A DNA stretch of 64,000 nt, from assembly GCA_000751595.1 (NCBI GenBank), contig CCMH01000014.1:1-64000 (forward strand), given 5' to 3'. The notes below the pieces were generated by a model. The model worked only from the letters and a program-made list of their open reading frames with translations. It had not been told where the DNA came from and did not search any database. The DNA is from Weeksella massiliensis (lineage in GTDB: Bacteria > Bacteroidota > Bacteroidia > Flavobacteriales > Weeksellaceae). The translations under genes and the position numbers were made by a program. This document shows, piece after piece, positions 62,216 through 64,000 of this stretch (position 1 is its first letter; each line of letters opens with the position of its first letter).

Positions 62216-62938
62216 TTAGTTTTTCTTCAAAATTTCTTCAACATAAATTCTAACTTCTTCTTGTCCGTCCGAATCGAGTTGCGCTTGGAAATTCTCCAAC
62301 TGATCCAACACTTTTTGACGATCCAATTTCAGGAGCAATGCATGACTGCTCGCCAAAAAGACGCTAATGCTGTCTAAACCAAGCTCGTGAAGATATTTTT
62401 CGTTCGACGTTTTTACTTGCTCGTAAATCTGACAAAGAAGATTGAATTTCTCGAATGCTGCTTCGTTTTGTTCTTTTGCTTCTAAGGCTAATAAATAATG
62501 AAAAATTAATTGAACCGAAGGCATATTTCTCTCCGTACCGAACTCCGTATATTTTTCTAAAGCCGTCGCAAAAAGTGTTTCACTTTTCTCATACTGCTCA
62601 TTAAGCGTTGCCGCAATCACAGCATTGAACCAATCATCCGAATTGTTGCTTTTTTCTGCAAGTTGACTAAACGCTTCATCGGCTTCAGCCCATTTATTTT
62701 GGGCATAATGACAAAGAGCAATTAGTTTTTGTGCATCATACAAATCTTTCTCAGTTGTTGCAGTTTTTTCTAACTCTTCTGCAATTTTCTGACTCAAAAT
62801 ATATTGTTGATTATCGAATAAGTCGATTGCGGTGTTCAAAATACTATTGGTAGATCTTTTCTCAAAAGCTTTGTTGTACGCTTCGAAATGTTCTCTCAAT
62901 CGATCTTCGTATGTTTTGTAGTTGTAGTTAATATTCAT
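62216..62938 (-). CDS. TPR-like helical protein
   Basis: 240 residues, all-helical with TPR-like spacing (LFDNQQYILSQKIAEEL, KLIALCHYAQNKWAEADEAFSQL, WFNAVIAATLNEQYEKSETLFATAL). No signal peptide. Reads in the same direction as tcdA and follows it by 23 bases. Confidence 0.75.
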   Translation of the reverse strand: MNINYNYKTYEDRLREHFEAYNKAFEKRSTNSILNTAIDLFDNQQYILSQKIAEELEKTATTEKDLYDAQKLIALCHYAQNKWAEADEAFSQLAEKSNNSDDWFNAVIAATLNEQYEKSETLFATALEKYTEFGTERNMPSVQLIFHYLLALEAKEQNEAAFEKFNLLCQIYEQVKTSNEKYLHELGLDSISVFLASSHALLLKLDRQKVLDQLENFQAQLDSDGQEEVRIYVEEILKKN

Positions 62939-62961
62939 GTTTGCAAAATAAACAAAATTTG

Positions 62962-63684
62962 TTAATTCTTTTGATCTAATAAATAACGAATAACAGTTTC
63001 GGCAGCATACAAACCAAAAAGTGCTGGCATCCAGCTATTTGTACCATAGAAAGATTTTTTAAAATTTGTACCGTCGGTTAATTTTACGCTATTTTCATCC
63101 GGAACTTCGGTCGAAAATACAGCTTTCACACCTTTCGAAACGCCCATTTTTTTCAAGCGTCGACGAATAGTTTTGGCAAGCGGACAAACATCTGTTTTGC
63201 TAATATCTTTTACCACCACTTTGCTTGCCAACATTTTTCCGCCCGCGCCCATATTGCTAATAACTTTTACTTTTTTGCTTTTCGCAGATTTGATGAGGTT
63301 TAATTTTGGTGTAATACTATCGATACAATCCATCACATAATCAAATTCTGTTGTAATAATTTCAGTGGCGCGTTCTGGTGTGAGAAATTCCTGATGTTTA
63401 GTGAGCTTCAGCTCGGGGTTGATGTCGAGCAGTCGCTGCGCAAGTACCTCTATTTTGGGCTGATTTACCGTTGAATGTAAAGCGGGTAACTGCCGGTTAA
63501 TGTTCGTAATATCAACAACATCACCATCGACAATGGTGAGGTTTCCTACTCCTGCGCGTGTGATAAATTCTGCCGCAAACGAGCCAACTCCGCCCAAACC
63601 AACAATCAAAACATGAGCATTTTTTAGGCGCTCTATTCCTTCTGTTTTAAATAATAATTCTGCTCTTTCTTGCCAAATAGCCAT
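62962..63684 (-). CDS. tcdA: tRNA threonylcarbamoyladenosine dehydratase TcdA
   Basis: 240 residues from the ATG at 63684, four bases after the tatD stop; an upstream ATG at 63723 would overlap tatD. ThiF/E1-like fold: LIVGLGGVGSFAAE binds ATP, followed by NRQLPALHSTVNQPK. C-terminal YLLDQKN. It cyclises t6A in tRNA to ct6A. Confidence 0.92.
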   Translation of the reverse strand: MAIWQERAELLFKTEGIERLKNAHVLIVGLGGVGSFAAEFITRAGVGNLTIVDGDVVDITNINRQLPALHSTVNQPKIEVLAQRLLDINPELKLTKHQEFLTPERATEIITTEFDYVMDCIDSITPKLNLIKSAKSKKVKVISNMGAGGKMLASKVVVKDISKTDVCPLAKTIRRRLKKMGVSKGVKAVFSTEVPDENSVKLTDGTNFKKSFYGTNSWMPALFGLYAAETVIRYLLDQKN

Positions 63685-63688
63685 TTTG

Positions 63689-64000
63689 TTAATGAAATTT
63701 ATATCCAAAAAATCGTTCAACATTGCGTTCGACTGCGACTTTTATTTCATCCAAACTACAAGCTTTTAAAGTTGCAGCTTTCTGATATATTTCTTCAATC
63801 GGAAACAATGCATCATCCGTTTCGAGAAAAATTTTTTCCATCGAAAGGTTTGCAAAGATAGTTTGTAGATTTTGGTTTTTCATCAGATTTACTCCAAAAC
63901 TTACCTCGTGTCCTTGCGCATGAATTTGTTTCAATAAGAGCTCGTTTTTTCGGTACCCATGGAAAAGAAATTGTTGCTCTATTTTTTCGGTTTTATGAAG
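63689..64000 (-). CDS. tatD: TatD-family metal-dependent hydrolase (3' part)
   Basis: The gene continues past the window edge; 103 residues are visible. FHGYRKN, VSFGVNLM and FLETDDALF (the metal-binding Asp) are typical of TatD DNases. It is followed closely by tcdA. Confidence 0.88.
   Translation of the reverse strand, partial: LHKTEKIEQQFLFHGYRKNELLLKQIHAQGHEVSFGVNLMKNQNLQTIFANLSMEKIFLETDDALFPIEEIYQKAATLKACSLDEIKVAVERNVERFFGYKFH

Noticed and set aside
63685-63723. Upstream ATG for tcdA
   Set aside because: It would overlap tatD by 35 bases; the ATG at 63684, four bases after the tatD stop, matches the usual TcdA N-terminus.

Overview
The window is AT-rich (roughly 35% GC by eye) chromosomal DNA from a flavobacterium-type member of the Bacteroidota. 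Three things point there: repeated TAnnTTTG promoter boxes without Shine-Dalgarno sequences, a flexirubin/dialkylresorcinol pigment cluster, and typical ExbB-ExbD-ExbD-TonB and arg operons. A Weeksellaceae-like host (Empedobacter, Chryseobacterium or relatives) is a reasonable guess, but the species cannot be fixed from sequence alone. No rRNA, tRNA, insertion sequence, prophage or CRISPR array was seen.

Region 1 (2-894): the end of a YfcE-type phosphodiesterase gene and a small secreted protein of unknown function.

Region 2 (930-29296): a very large aryl-polyene/dialkylresorcinol (flexirubin-type) gene cluster. A divergent halogenase-like flavoprotein is followed by about 28 tightly packed or overlapping plus-strand genes. 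A tyrosine ammonia-lyase and an AMP-forming ligase should make and activate a 4-coumaroyl starter. Ketosynthases, a ketosynthase-like chain-length partner, a ketoreductase, three hotdog dehydratases and two acyl carrier proteins should extend the polyene. DarA and DarB should make the dialkylresorcinol. Several candidate acyltransferases (LpxL-like, PlsC domain, C45, BtrH-like) could form the ester. A LolA-like protein, an RND/MMPL-PlsC fusion and an ABC exporter suggest envelope delivery. A glycosyltransferase and a polysaccharide deacetylase have no obvious role in the known pigment.

Region 3 (29302-37783): housekeeping and envelope genes: an alpha/beta-hydrolase lipoprotein, mnmA, an NhaC-type antiporter, a JmjC/cupin-like protein, a VIT-vWA-OmpA surface protein and a Xaa-Pro aminopeptidase.

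Region 4 (38090-48764): the rpsF-rpsR-rplI operon, a Ca2+/H+ antiporter, a DUF3817 membrane protein, an apparently catalytically dead amidase-like secreted protein, a WYL regulator, topoisomerase III, and the TonB energising operon.

Region 5 (48795-59806): arginine biosynthesis. argB-argE are divergent from a GNAT acetyltransferase gene, argR, argG, argC, argD, carA and carB. A near-consensus ARG box lies directly in front of argR.

Region 6 (59827-64000): an ankyrin lipoprotein, TPR proteins, a pair of paralogous small cysteine-containing secreted proteins, tcdA and the end of a tatD gene.

Across the whole window a short motif, TCCTACCRAA, recurs far more often than base composition predicts, on both strands and inside genes. 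It is the least explained signal here.
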